This document shows positions 1-6,134 of a stretch of DNA of 7,458 nucleotides, piece after piece. The translations under genes and the position numbers were made by a program. Below the pieces are notes generated by a model. It saw only the letters and a program-made list of their open reading frames with translations. It was not told the DNA's origin and ran no database searches. The stretch's first letter is position 1; every line of letters starts with the position of its first letter. Where the stretch lies: contig JACCSC010000231.1 in the NCBI GenBank assembly GCA_013813215.1, positions 1 to 7,458 of the forward strand, given 5' to 3'. This DNA comes from Geodermatophilaceae bacterium (lineage in GTDB: Bacteria > Actinomycetota > Actinomycetes > Mycobacteriales > Geodermatophilaceae).

Positions 1-653
1 CTGTCACGCTGGCCAACTGGGTGGCCAAGACGGCAAACCTGTGGCAGGACGGCCTCGACGTCGAGCCCGGGCAGCGCGTCGCAGTCCTGCTGCCGCCGCA
101 CTGGCAGACCGCGGCGGTACTCCTCGGTGCCTGGGCGGTGGGCGCGACGGTCACCGAGACTCTCCCCGCCAGCGCGGTGGCCACCGATGAGGGACGGCTG
201 GCCGAGGTGCTCGATGAGGACGGGGCTCCAGCGGTGCTCGGTTTGTCGCTGCACCCCTTGGTCGCTCGACTGCCGCGGCCTTGGCCGGGGGTCACCGACT
301 TCGCCGATGCCCTCCTGTACGGCGACGAGTTCGTTGCCTACACACCGCCCGATCCGGCGGCCGTGGCACTCGAGGCGGGCAGCCTCATGCTGACCGCGGC
401 CGGCCTGGTCGATGCGGCCGCTGCGTTTGTCACGCAGCTGGAACTGTCCGCCACGGACCGGCTGCTGGTCGATGTCGACCTGGCCAGGGACGCCGGGCCG
501 GTCGCATGGCTGCTGGCTCCACTGGCGGCTGGAGCGTCCATCGTGTTGTGCCGCAACGCCGATCCGGCCGCGCTGCCGCGACGCGCCGAGAGCGAGCGGG
601 TGACCGTCACGTTGGGCCTGCACGTCGACGGCGTCCGGGCGGCCGGCGGCTGA
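1..653 (+). CDS. TIGR03089 family protein, 3' part (acyl-adenylate-synthetase-like)
   Basis: The reading frame (first full codon at base 3) is already open at the left edge, so the true start lies upstream. The GTG at 21 falls inside a conserved stretch and is not the start. 216 residues are visible, ending at TGA 651-653. The segment LANWVAKTANLW followed by GQRVAVLLPPHWQTAAVLLGAW resembles the early part of AMP-binding (ANL) enzymes and is what I recognise as TIGR03089, a family of roughly 250 residues. The visible part has no Gly/Ser/Thr-rich ATP-binding signature of the YTSGTTGxPKG type and no C-terminal ANL domain, so it may not be an active adenylating enzyme. Its substrate and role are unknown. 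It is followed by a hairpin-rich gap, so it is probably transcribed separately from scoAB. The family call is from memory of conserved motifs. Confidence 0.75.
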   Translation, partial: VTLANWVAKTANLWQDGLDVEPGQRVAVLLPPHWQTAAVLLGAWAVGATVTETLPASAVATDEGRLAEVLDEDGAPAVLGLSLHPLVARLPRPWPGVTDFADALLYGDEFVAYTPPDPAAVALEAGSLMLTAAGLVDAAAAFVTQLELSATDRLLVDVDLARDAGPVAWLLAPLAAGASIVLCRNADPAALPRRAESERVTVTLGLHVDGVRAAGG

Positions 654-660
654 GTTATTC

Positions 661-740
661 CCCAGGGGGCTCACGCCCCCCGGACCCCCTGCTCAGGGGG
701 GCGCCGCCCCCCTGACACCCCCCGCCGGGGGCGCGGCCCC
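661..740. terminator. Cluster of G/C hairpins after the TIGR03089 gene; probable terminator or dispersed repeat
   Basis: Several short perfect inverted repeats lie back to back. They are 665-680 (6-bp stem, 4-base loop), 685-700 (6 bp), 694-714 (9-bp stem, 3-base loop, the strongest), 719-731 (5 bp) and 728-740 (5 bp). A longer alternative pairs 663-669 with 685-691. Several overlap and exclude each other, for example 685-700 with 694-714, and 719-731 with 728-740. There is no T-run after any stem, so this is not a classical intrinsic terminator. GC-rich terminators without a U-tract are often proposed in actinobacteria. The position, just after a stop codon and before a new gene with its own binding site, supports a termination role. 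A dispersed intergenic repeat is an equally good reading. Confidence 0.5.
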
Positions 741-757
741 GAACCGCGGGGAACCGC
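741..757. repeat. Short direct repeat GAACCGC, 10-base spacing
   Basis: GAACCGC occurs at 741-747 and again at 751-757, one helical turn apart, just upstream of the candidate -10 element of scoA. Such spacing could suit a regulator with two half-sites on one face of the DNA. With so short a motif in GC-rich DNA, chance is a real possibility. Confidence 0.2.
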
Positions 758-764
758 AACGCTC

Positions 765-770
765 TACCAT
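765..770 (+). promoter_or_regulatory. Weak candidate -10 element for scoAB
   Basis: TACCAT at 765-770 fits the TAnnnT pattern of actinobacterial -10 boxes and lies about 40 bases before the scoA start, after the hairpin cluster. No convincing -35 hexamer sits 16-19 bases upstream. Many actinobacterial promoters have poor -35 boxes, so this remains only a guess from position and a loose match. Confidence 0.25.
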
Positions 771-800
771 CCGGACTCGGGCAGCACCGCTCGGATCGTC

Positions 801-806
801 AGGAGG
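801..806 (+). promoter_or_regulatory. Ribosome binding site of scoA
   Basis: AGGAGG is a full match to the anti-Shine-Dalgarno sequence and ends four bases before GTG 811, a somewhat short spacing. It decides the GTG start, since no other start codon lies in frame nearby. Confidence 0.8.
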
Positions 807-810
807 ACGT

Positions 811-1572
811 GTGGACAAAGTCGTCGGCAGCCCGGCCGAAGCCGTCTCCGACATCCCCGACGGCGCCTCGCTCGCGGTCGGCGGGTTCGGCCTGTGCGGC
901 GTACCGATCCAGCTCATCGCCGCACTGCACGAGCACGGCGTCGGCGACCTGGAGACGGTCTCCAACAACTGCGGAGTCGACGGGGAGGGCCTGGGCGTCC
1001 TGCTCATGGCCAAGCGGATCCGCAAGACCACCGGCTCCTACGTCGGGGAGAACAAGGAGTTCGAGCGGCAGTTCCTGCAGGGCGAGCTCGAGGTCGAACT
1101 GACCCCGCAGGGCACGCTCGCGGAGCGGCTGCGCGCCGGTGGCGCCGGCATCCCGGCGTTCTTCACCCCGGCCGGGGTCGGTACCCAGGTCGCCGAGGGC
1201 GGCATCCCGTTGCGCTACAACACCGACGGCACCGTCGCGCAGGCCAGCGAGCCCAAGGAAGTCCGGGTCTTCGACGGCGTCCAGTACGTCCTGGAGCGCA
1301 GCATCGTCACCGACTACGCGCTGGTGCGGGCGGCCAAGGGCGACCGGCACGGCAACCTGGTCTACGACTTCTCCGCGCGCAACTTCAACCCGCTGTGCGC
1401 CATGTCCGGCCGCATCACCATCGCCGAGGTCGAGGAACTCGTCGAGCCCGGCGAGCTCGACCCCGTCGACGTCCACACGCCGGGCGTCTTCGTCCAGCGG
1501 GTGGTGGTCGTCGGCGAGGACGGCAAGCGGATCGAACGCCGGACCGTTCGCAGCCGCACCGAGGAGAGCTGA
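811..1572 (+). CDS. scoA: 3-oxoacid CoA-transferase, subunit A
   Basis: Alpha subunit (253 aa) of a family I CoA-transferase, which moves CoA from a donor such as succinyl-CoA to a 3-oxoacid such as acetoacetate in the cytoplasm. Residues 17-32 (DGASLAVGGFGLCGVP) fit the subunit A signature, including the GGF and GxP elements. Further family-like stretches are the AGVGT segment, the YNTDG segment, AKGDRHGNLVY, and the C-terminal IAEVEELVEPGELDPVDVHTPG region typical of succinyl-CoA:3-ketoacid enzymes. Length is normal. The start is GTG 811, set by the AGGAGG site. scoB begins one base after the stop, so the two subunits should be made together. Substrate choice (acetoacetate, 3-oxoadipate or another 3-oxoacid) cannot be settled from sequence alone. 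No beta-ketoadipate pathway genes lie nearby, which slightly favours a Sco role over Pca. Confidence 0.9.
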   Translation: MDKVVGSPAEAVSDIPDGASLAVGGFGLCGVPIQLIAALHEHGVGDLETVSNNCGVDGEGLGVLLMAKRIRKTTGSYVGENKEFERQFLQGELEVELTPQGTLAERLRAGGAGIPAFFTPAGVGTQVAEGGIPLRYNTDGTVAQASEPKEVRVFDGVQYVLERSIVTDYALVRAAKGDRHGNLVYDFSARNFNPLCAMSGRITIAEVEELVEPGELDPVDVHTPGVFVQRVVVVGEDGKRIERRTVRSRTEES

Positions 1573-1573
1573 C

Positions 1574-2230
1574 ATGGCGCTGAGCCGCACCGAACTCGCG
1601 GCCCGGGTGGCCCAGGAGCTGCACGACGGGCAGTACGTCAACCTCGGCATCGGCCTGCCGACCCTGGTCCCGAACTATGTTCCGGACGGAGTTCATCTCG
1701 TCCTGCAGAGCGAGAACGGCATCCTGGGCGTCGGCCCGTACCCCTACGACGAGGACGTCGACCCCGACCTGATCAACGCCGGCAAGGAGACCGTGACCGT
1801 CCTGCCGGGGGCGAGCTTCTTCGACTCGGCCCTGAGCTTCGGGATGATCCGCGGCGGGCACATCGACGTGGCCATCCTCGGGGCCATGCAGGTGTCCCGC
1901 CACGGCGACCTGGCCAACTGGATGATCCCCGGCAAGGTGGTCAAGGGCATGGGCGGGGCGATGGACCTGGTCCACGGCGCCAAGCGGGTGATCGTGATGA
2001 TGGAGCACGTCGCGCGCGACGGGTCGCACAAGATTCTCGAGGAGTGCACGCTGCCGCTGACCGGCCGGACGTGTGTGCAGCAGGTGGTCACCGACCTGGG
2101 GGTCATCGACGTGACCGACGAGGGGCTGGTGCTGCGCGAGCTGGCGCCTGGCGTCCGGCTGGACGACGTGCGCGCGGCGACCGGCGTGGATCTGCTGGCC
2201 GCCGACTTGCTGACTGAGGTGCAGGTCTGA
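1574..2230 (+). CDS. scoB: 3-oxoacid CoA-transferase, subunit B
   Basis: Beta subunit (218 aa) of the same enzyme, carrying the catalytic glutamate. Residues 44-49 (LQSENG) match the subunit B signature, so Glu47 is the residue expected to form the glutamyl-CoA thioester intermediate. An N-terminal NLGIGLPTLV segment (23-32), the GGHIDVAILGAMQV region and the MDLVHGAKRVIVMMEH region are all typical. The chosen start, ATG 1574, has GAGGAG at 1561-1566, inside the end of scoA, seven bases upstream. The frame is open further upstream, but the protein family begins at about this Met and the upstream part is a shadow of scoA. The gene ends with TGA 2228-2230 and is followed by a 64-base gap before the DUF1028 gene. 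Length and motifs show an intact subunit. The substrate caveat is the same as for subunit A. Confidence 0.9.
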   Translation: MALSRTELAARVAQELHDGQYVNLGIGLPTLVPNYVPDGVHLVLQSENGILGVGPYPYDEDVDPDLINAGKETVTVLPGASFFDSALSFGMIRGGHIDVAILGAMQVSRHGDLANWMIPGKVVKGMGGAMDLVHGAKRVIVMMEHVARDGSHKILEECTLPLTGRTCVQQVVTDLGVIDVTDEGLVLRELAPGVRLDDVRAATGVDLLAADLLTEVQV

Positions 2231-2240
2231 CGACTGCCCC

Positions 2241-2292
2241 GCCCGGCTCCGTCCAGTCCGCTCCTGTTGTGTGCTCCCGGCCGGAGCCGGGC
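2241..2292. promoter_or_regulatory. Inverted repeat covering the DUF1028 ribosome binding site
   Basis: GCCCGGCTCCG at 2241-2251 is the exact reverse complement of CGGAGCCGGGC at 2282-2292, giving an 11-bp perfect stem with a 30-base loop. The right arm contains the GGAG (2283-2286) that is the only good ribosome binding site for ATG 2295. A smaller competing hairpin (2276-2281 with 2286-2291) leaves GGA in its loop. The long stem would hide the site and the short one would partly expose it. This could be a translational control element, a weak terminator or attenuator after scoB, or chance. There is no T-run. Confidence 0.4.
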
Positions 2293-2294
2293 TC

Positions 2295-3116
2295 ATGACC
2301 TTCTCGGTCGTCGCCCGCGACCCGGAGACCGGCCGGCTGGGGGTCGCGGCGGCCAGCGCCGTGCTCGCGGTCGGCCGCACAGTTCCGTGGGCGCGAGCCG
2401 GGGTCGGGGTGGTGGCCACCCAGGCCTTCCCCAACCGCGGGTTCGGCCCCGTCGGCCTGCGGTCGCTCGCCCAGGGTCGACCCGGGCCGGCCGTGCTGGC
2501 CGCGCTGCTGGCCGCGGACCCGCAGCGGGCCGACCGCCAGGTCGCCGTCCTCGACGCCTCCGGTGCGGTGGCAGCCTGGACGGGCGGCGGCTGCATCCCC
2601 GCCTGCGCGGACGTGCAGGGCGAAGGGTTCAGCGTCCAGGGCAACATGCTGGCCTCGCGCAGCGTCGTACCGACGATGGCAGCGACGTACGCCGGGACCG
2701 GCGGCGGCTTCTCGGCCCGGCTGCTCGCCGCCCTGGTGGCCGCGGACGAGGCCGGTGGCGACATCCGCGGTCGCCAGTCCGCCGCGCTGCTGATCGTCGG
2801 ACCCGAGCGGGACGACGACACGCAGCCCGTCGAGGTCGACCTGCGGGTCGATGACCACGCGGACCCGATCGGCGAACTCCAGCGGCTGACGGCCTTGCAA
2901 CGGGCCCTGGAGGACGGGGACTGGGAGACGCTGCAGCACGCGGCGTACGGCGGGCTGCGCGAGTTGTACTCGGCCCTGGCCGCGGCCCGTCGCGGCGACG
3001 TGGACCAGGCCCGGTCGGCGCTGAACCTGCTGCGCCGGGAACCCGGCTGGGACGCGCTGCTGCGCCGGATGCGGGCGGCGGGCCGGCTCGACCACGCCGG
3101 CGAGTTGCTCGACTGA
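2295..3116 (+). CDS. DUF1028 family protein (Ntn-hydrolase-like)
   Basis: 273 aa protein with the full pattern of DUF1028 (Pfam PF06267, placed in the Ntn-hydrolase superfamily): MTFSVVARDPETG at the N-terminus, VPWARAGVGVVATQA (29-43), VQGNMLA (114-120), GRQSAALLIV (159-168) and VDLRVDDHADP (181-191). In Ntn enzymes the residue exposed after Met removal is usually the nucleophile. Thr2, or Ser4 after further trimming, would be a candidate, but this is inference. Residues from about 195 onward form a charged, probably helical tail (for example ALAAARRGDVDQARSALNLL) not needed for the core fold. ATG 2295 is preferred over GTG 2271 because family members begin at MTFS and GGAG lies eight bases upstream. 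There is no signal peptide. The stop overlaps the next start (TGATG), implying coupling. Biochemical function is unknown. Confidence 0.85.
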   Translation: MTFSVVARDPETGRLGVAAASAVLAVGRTVPWARAGVGVVATQAFPNRGFGPVGLRSLAQGRPGPAVLAALLAADPQRADRQVAVLDASGAVAAWTGGGCIPACADVQGEGFSVQGNMLASRSVVPTMAATYAGTGGGFSARLLAALVAADEAGGDIRGRQSAALLIVGPERDDDTQPVEVDLRVDDHADPIGELQRLTALQRALEDGDWETLQHAAYGGLRELYSALAAARRGDVDQARSALNLLRREPGWDALLRRMRAAGRLDHAGELLD

Positions 3117-4726
3117 TGGCCGGCAACCGCGAGGGCTCCATCCCGCTGGCCGCCTGGGTCGCCCTCGGCGCGTTCGTCGCGCTGCTCACCTTCTGGGCGA
3201 TCATGACCCCGGCCTACCGCGCGCCAGACGAGCCGCAGCACGTCAGCGCGGCGCTCGGGATCGCGCAGGGCGAGGGCTGGCCGCGGCCCGCCGCGGCCGA
3301 GATCGACCCGGGCGTGCTGCGCAGCGCGGTCCTGGCCGGCTTCCTCACCACGCCGGACCAGCCGACGTCGCGCGGCAACACGCTGCCCGGCGTGCACGTC
3401 GCGACCGGCCGGAGCACGCCGCCGCTGTACAGCGCGGTCGAGCCCACTCCGGTCGACCAGCGCCCGCCGTACGACGCCCTCGAGGGCCCGACCGGCTTCA
3501 CCAACCAGATGACCCAGCATCCTCCGGCTTACTACGCCGCCCAGGCCGCGGTGTACATCGCGCTCGGCGCGGACGACTGGCGTTGGGACCGCCAGCTGAT
3601 GCTCATGCGGCTGGTCAGCGTGGCCATGGTGGGCTGGCTACCGCTGCTGGCGTTCCTGACCGCGCGCCGGTTGTCCGGGTCGGCCGTCGTCGGCAGCGCG
3701 GCGGCGTACCTGCCCCTGGCCGTCCCGCAACTGGCGCACGTGGGATCCAGCGTCGGCAACGACGCGCTCGTGATCCTGCTCGGGGCGGTGCTCGTCACGG
3801 CGCTGACCTACCTGCTGACCGGTTCCCGGCATACGCTGACCCTCGTCGCGGTGGCGGTGTCCCTGGGTCTGGGCCTGCTGACCAAGGGCCTGGTGCTCCC
3901 GCTCGTGCCGGCCACGGCGGTGGCCCTCGTCCTCGGGCTGCGCCGCACCGGCCTGAGCTGGTCGGCGACGGCCCTGCGCAGCCTGCTCACGCTGACCGGC
4001 GCCTTTGTGATCGGCGGCTGGTGGTGGCTGCTCAACCTGCTGCGCTACGGCACCCTGCAACCGAACGGTCAGGGCGTCGACCGGCCTCGGGCCGCCCCGT
4101 CGGTCGGCGTGCTCGACTTCGCCGGCCGTTTCGTCGAGCAGGTGAACACCAGCTTCTGGGGCAACTTCGGCTGGCTGGAGCTGCCGCTGCCGGGGCTGGT
4201 CACGACCGGCCTGGCCGTCATCGCGGCAGTGCTCGTCGTCGCCGCGTTCGCCGACCGGGCGGCGCGGGTCCCGCTGCTCGTCCTGGGCCTGCTGCCGCTG
4301 GTGTCGGTGGTCGCGTTGTTCGTGTCGCTGTACGCCGTCCACCTGCGCGACGGCCGCTTCAACGGAACCCAGGGCCGCTACCTGTTCGGCTCCCTCATGG
4401 TGCTGCTGGCCGCCGCCGCGATCGGCGGGTCCGTCCTGGGCCGGCTGGCCAGAGTGCCCGACCGATGGCTGGTCCCGCTCGTGGCGCTCGGGTGTGCCGC
4501 CGTCGCGGCGTACGGCGGGTGGACGGCCTTCGCCGGTTTCTACCTCGACACGGGCATCGACCGGTCGGCGGCCTGGGCCACGATGACGGCCTGGTCGCCC
4601 TGGCCGGGTTGGCTGGTCACGGCACAGCTGGCGCTAGTGCTCATCTTGCTCGTCGCCGGCGCGGTGTCTGCGATGCTGACCGCGCCCGCACGTCGGGGCC
4701 CTGTCGACCACGGAGGTACTGCGTGA
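3116..4726 (+). CDS. DUF2142 family multi-spanning membrane protein (GT-C-like)
   Basis: 536 aa integral membrane protein. A first membrane segment (about 11-30) is followed by a loop with APDEPQH (36-42), a segment with HPPAYY (135-140), and about ten further hydrophobic segments, roughly at 166-183, 190-205, 216-234, 242-275, 287-307, 360-378, 385-408, 423-443, 451-470 and 499-520. QGRYLF (419-424) lies before a late helix. The paired acidic residues in the first loop (Asp38, Glu39), the HPP motif and the QGRY motif fit DUF2142 (PF09913) and recall GT-C glycosyltransferases that use polyprenyl-phosphate sugars. A sugar-transfer role on cell-envelope glycans is possible but unproven. No good ribosome binding site precedes ATG 3116. 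It shares one base with the DUF1028 stop and probably relies on coupling. Its end overlaps pntAA by four bases. Confidence 0.8.
   Translation: MAGNREGSIPLAAWVALGAFVALLTFWAIMTPAYRAPDEPQHVSAALGIAQGEGWPRPAAAEIDPGVLRSAVLAGFLTTPDQPTSRGNTLPGVHVATGRSTPPLYSAVEPTPVDQRPPYDALEGPTGFTNQMTQHPPAYYAAQAAVYIALGADDWRWDRQLMLMRLVSVAMVGWLPLLAFLTARRLSGSAVVGSAAAYLPLAVPQLAHVGSSVGNDALVILLGAVLVTALTYLLTGSRHTLTLVAVAVSLGLGLLTKGLVLPLVPATAVALVLGLRRTGLSWSATALRSLLTLTGAFVIGGWWWLLNLLRYGTLQPNGQGVDRPRAAPSVGVLDFAGRFVEQVNTSFWGNFGWLELPLPGLVTTGLAVIAAVLVVAAFADRAARVPLLVLGLLPLVSVVALFVSLYAVHLRDGRFNGTQGRYLFGSLMVLLAAAAIGGSVLGRLARVPDRWLVPLVALGCAAVAAYGGWTAFAGFYLDTGIDRSAAWATMTAWSPWPGWLVTAQLALVLILLVAGAVSAMLTAPARRGPVDHGGTA
4712..4716 (+). promoter_or_regulatory. 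Ribosome binding site of pntAA
   Basis: GGAGG lies inside the end of the DUF2142 gene, six bases before GTG 4723. It supports the GTG start and shows that pntAA can be initiated on its own as well as by coupling. Confidence 0.75.
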
Positions 4727-5805
4727 CCCGGGTGGGAGTGCCCCGCGAGTCCGGCGGGGGCGAGCGACGGGTGGCGTTGGTACCCAAGATCGTCAGCGCG
4801 CTCACCGGCAAGGGACTGGAGATCGTCGTCGAGGCGGGAGCCGGTGAGTCCGCGCTCGTGCCGGACACGGCGTACGAGGAAGCCGGTGCGTCCATCGGCG
4901 ACCCCTGGGGCTGCGATGTCGTCCTCAAGGTGGCGCCGCCCACCGAGGACGAGATCGGCAAGTTGCGCCAGGACGCCGTGCTCATCGGGTTCCTGGCCCC
5001 CAGGAGCAAGCCGGAGACGATCGAGGCGCTCCGGGCGGCCGGGGTGACGGCGTTCGCGATGGAGGCGGTCCCGCGGATCTCCCGGGCCCAGTCCATGGAC
5101 GCGCTGTCCTCCCAAGCCAACGTGGCCGGCTACAAAGCGGCGCTGCTCGCGGCCGACCTGTCCACGCGCTTCTTCCCGATGCTGACCACGGCGGCCGGGA
5201 CGGTGAAGCCGGCCACCGTGCTCGTGCTCGGCGTCGGGGTGGCCGGCCTGCAGGCGCTGGCGACGGCCAAGCGGCTCGGTGCGCGGACGACGGGGTACGA
5301 CGTCCGCCCCGAGGTCGCCGACCAGGTCCGCTCGCTCGGCGCCCAGTGGCTCGATGTCGGGATCGACGCGAGCGGTGAAGGCGGTTACGCGCGCGAGCTG
5401 AGCGAGCAGGAGCGGGCCGACCAGCAGCAGCAGCTGACCGAGGCGACGTCGACGTTCGACGTGGTCATCACCACGGCCCTGGTCCCCGGCCGGCCGGCAC
5501 CGCGGCTGGTCACCGCGGCCGCCGTCGAGGGGATGCGCCCGGGCAGCGTGGTCGTCGACCTGGCCGGGGAGACCGGCGGCAACTGCGAGCTGACCGAGCC
5601 GGGGCAGACGGTGGTCAAGCACGGCGTCACGATCGCCTCGCCGCTGAACCTGCCCGCGGCCATGCCCGAGCACGCCAGCGAGCTGTACGCCCGCAACGTC
5701 TCGGCGCTGCTGGAGCTGATGCTGGACGACGACGGCGCGCTGGCGCCCGACTTCGGTGACGAGGTCCTGGCCAAGAGCTGCGTCACTCGCGAGGAGAACC
5801 ACTGA
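4723..5805 (+). CDS. pntAA: NAD(P) transhydrogenase, NAD(H)-binding subunit alpha-1
   Basis: 360 aa soluble domain I of proton-translocating transhydrogenase, which binds NAD(H) and passes hydride to NADP+ on PntB. VGVPRES and GERRVALVPK open the AlaDH/PNT N-terminal domain (about 4-133). Arg118, Gln123 and Asp126, in PRISRAQSMDALSS, have the spacing of the RQD loop that places nicotinamide in the Rhodospirillum enzyme. The dinucleotide fold carries GVGVAG at 170-175 with Asp193 at the end of the next strand. GGYARELSEQE (220-230) matches the mobile loop. The protein ends after domain I without membrane helices, so the enzyme is the three-subunit form. GTG 4723 overlaps the DUF2142 stop (GTGA) and has GGAGG upstream. 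Its frame stays open far upstream, but that part is shadow. Alanine dehydrogenase is a relative but is excluded by the downstream pntAB and pntB. Confidence 0.95.
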   Translation: MTRVGVPRESGGGERRVALVPKIVSALTGKGLEIVVEAGAGESALVPDTAYEEAGASIGDPWGCDVVLKVAPPTEDEIGKLRQDAVLIGFLAPRSKPETIEALRAAGVTAFAMEAVPRISRAQSMDALSSQANVAGYKAALLAADLSTRFFPMLTTAAGTVKPATVLVLGVGVAGLQALATAKRLGARTTGYDVRPEVADQVRSLGAQWLDVGIDASGEGGYARELSEQERADQQQQLTEATSTFDVVITTALVPGRPAPRLVTAAAVEGMRPGSVVVDLAGETGGNCELTEPGQTVVKHGVTIASPLNLPAAMPEHASELYARNVSALLELMLDDDGALAPDFGDEVLAKSCVTREENH

Positions 5806-6134
5806 TGGACGCCGGGCTCTTGGCCAACCTCGCAATTCTGGTCCTGGCCGGGTTCGTCGGCTTCGCGGTGATCTCCAAGGTGCCCAACACCTTGCACACG
5901 CCGCTGATGTCCGGCACCAACGCCATCCACGGCATCGTGCTGCTCGGCGGCATCGTCGTGCTCGGCCAGCTCGAGGACCCCCCGATCCTGGACCAGGTGC
6001 TGCTGGTGATCGCCATCGCGTTCGGGACGATCAACGTCGTCGGCGGCTTCCTGGTCACCGACCGGATGCTCGGGATGTTCAAGGGTCGGCAGCCACCCAA
6101 GGGTGACGCCAAGGCGACCGGGGCCTCGTCGTGA
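5805..6134 (+). CDS. pntAB: NAD(P) transhydrogenase, membrane subunit alpha-2
   Basis: 109 aa small membrane subunit giving part of the proton-conducting domain II. Three hydrophobic segments are visible at about 6-23, 40-55 and 66-84, as in other separate alpha-2 subunits. SKVPNTLHTPLMSGTNAIHG (24-43) is the family hallmark and contains His42 at the start of the second helix. In the Thermus enzyme, as I recall, alpha-2 His42 lies in the proton channel. The tail after about residue 90 is polar and probably loose, in the cytoplasm. ATG 5805 overlaps the pntAA stop (TGATG), and GAGGAG at 5791-5796 lies eight bases upstream. The stop overlaps the pntB start (GTGA). Length is normal and nothing is missing. 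Confidence 0.93.
   Translation: MDAGLLANLAILVLAGFVGFAVISKVPNTLHTPLMSGTNAIHGIVLLGGIVVLGQLEDPPILDQVLLVIAIAFGTINVVGGFLVTDRMLGMFKGRQPPKGDAKATGASS

Noticed and set aside
1139..1573. Upstream extension of scoB inside scoA
   Set aside because: The extra residues are Ser/Arg/Pro-rich shadow sequence. The protein family begins at ATG 1574, which has its own GAGGAG site.
2271..2294. GTG 2271 as the start of the DUF1028 gene
   Set aside because: It would add eight residues not present in the family, has no ribosome binding site, and lies inside the inverted repeat loop. ATG 2295 gives the standard MTFS N-terminus.
1415..3520. 701-codon open frame on the - strand across scoA, scoB and DUF1028
   Set aside because: It lies antisense to three clearly recognised genes. 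Its translation is Arg/Pro/Ala/Gly-rich low-complexity sequence without family motifs, as expected for a shadow frame in GC-rich DNA.
3583..4722. Upstream extension of the pntAA reading frame through the DUF2142 gene
   Set aside because: The translation is Arg/Gly/Pro/Ala-rich and the recognisable protein begins at GTG 4723 with the normal PNT N-terminus and its own GGAGG. It is not a gene fusion.
4540..5835. 431-codon open frame on the - strand over pntAA
   Set aside because: It is fully antisense to a well-supported gene and its Arg/Gly/His-rich composition matches no known family.
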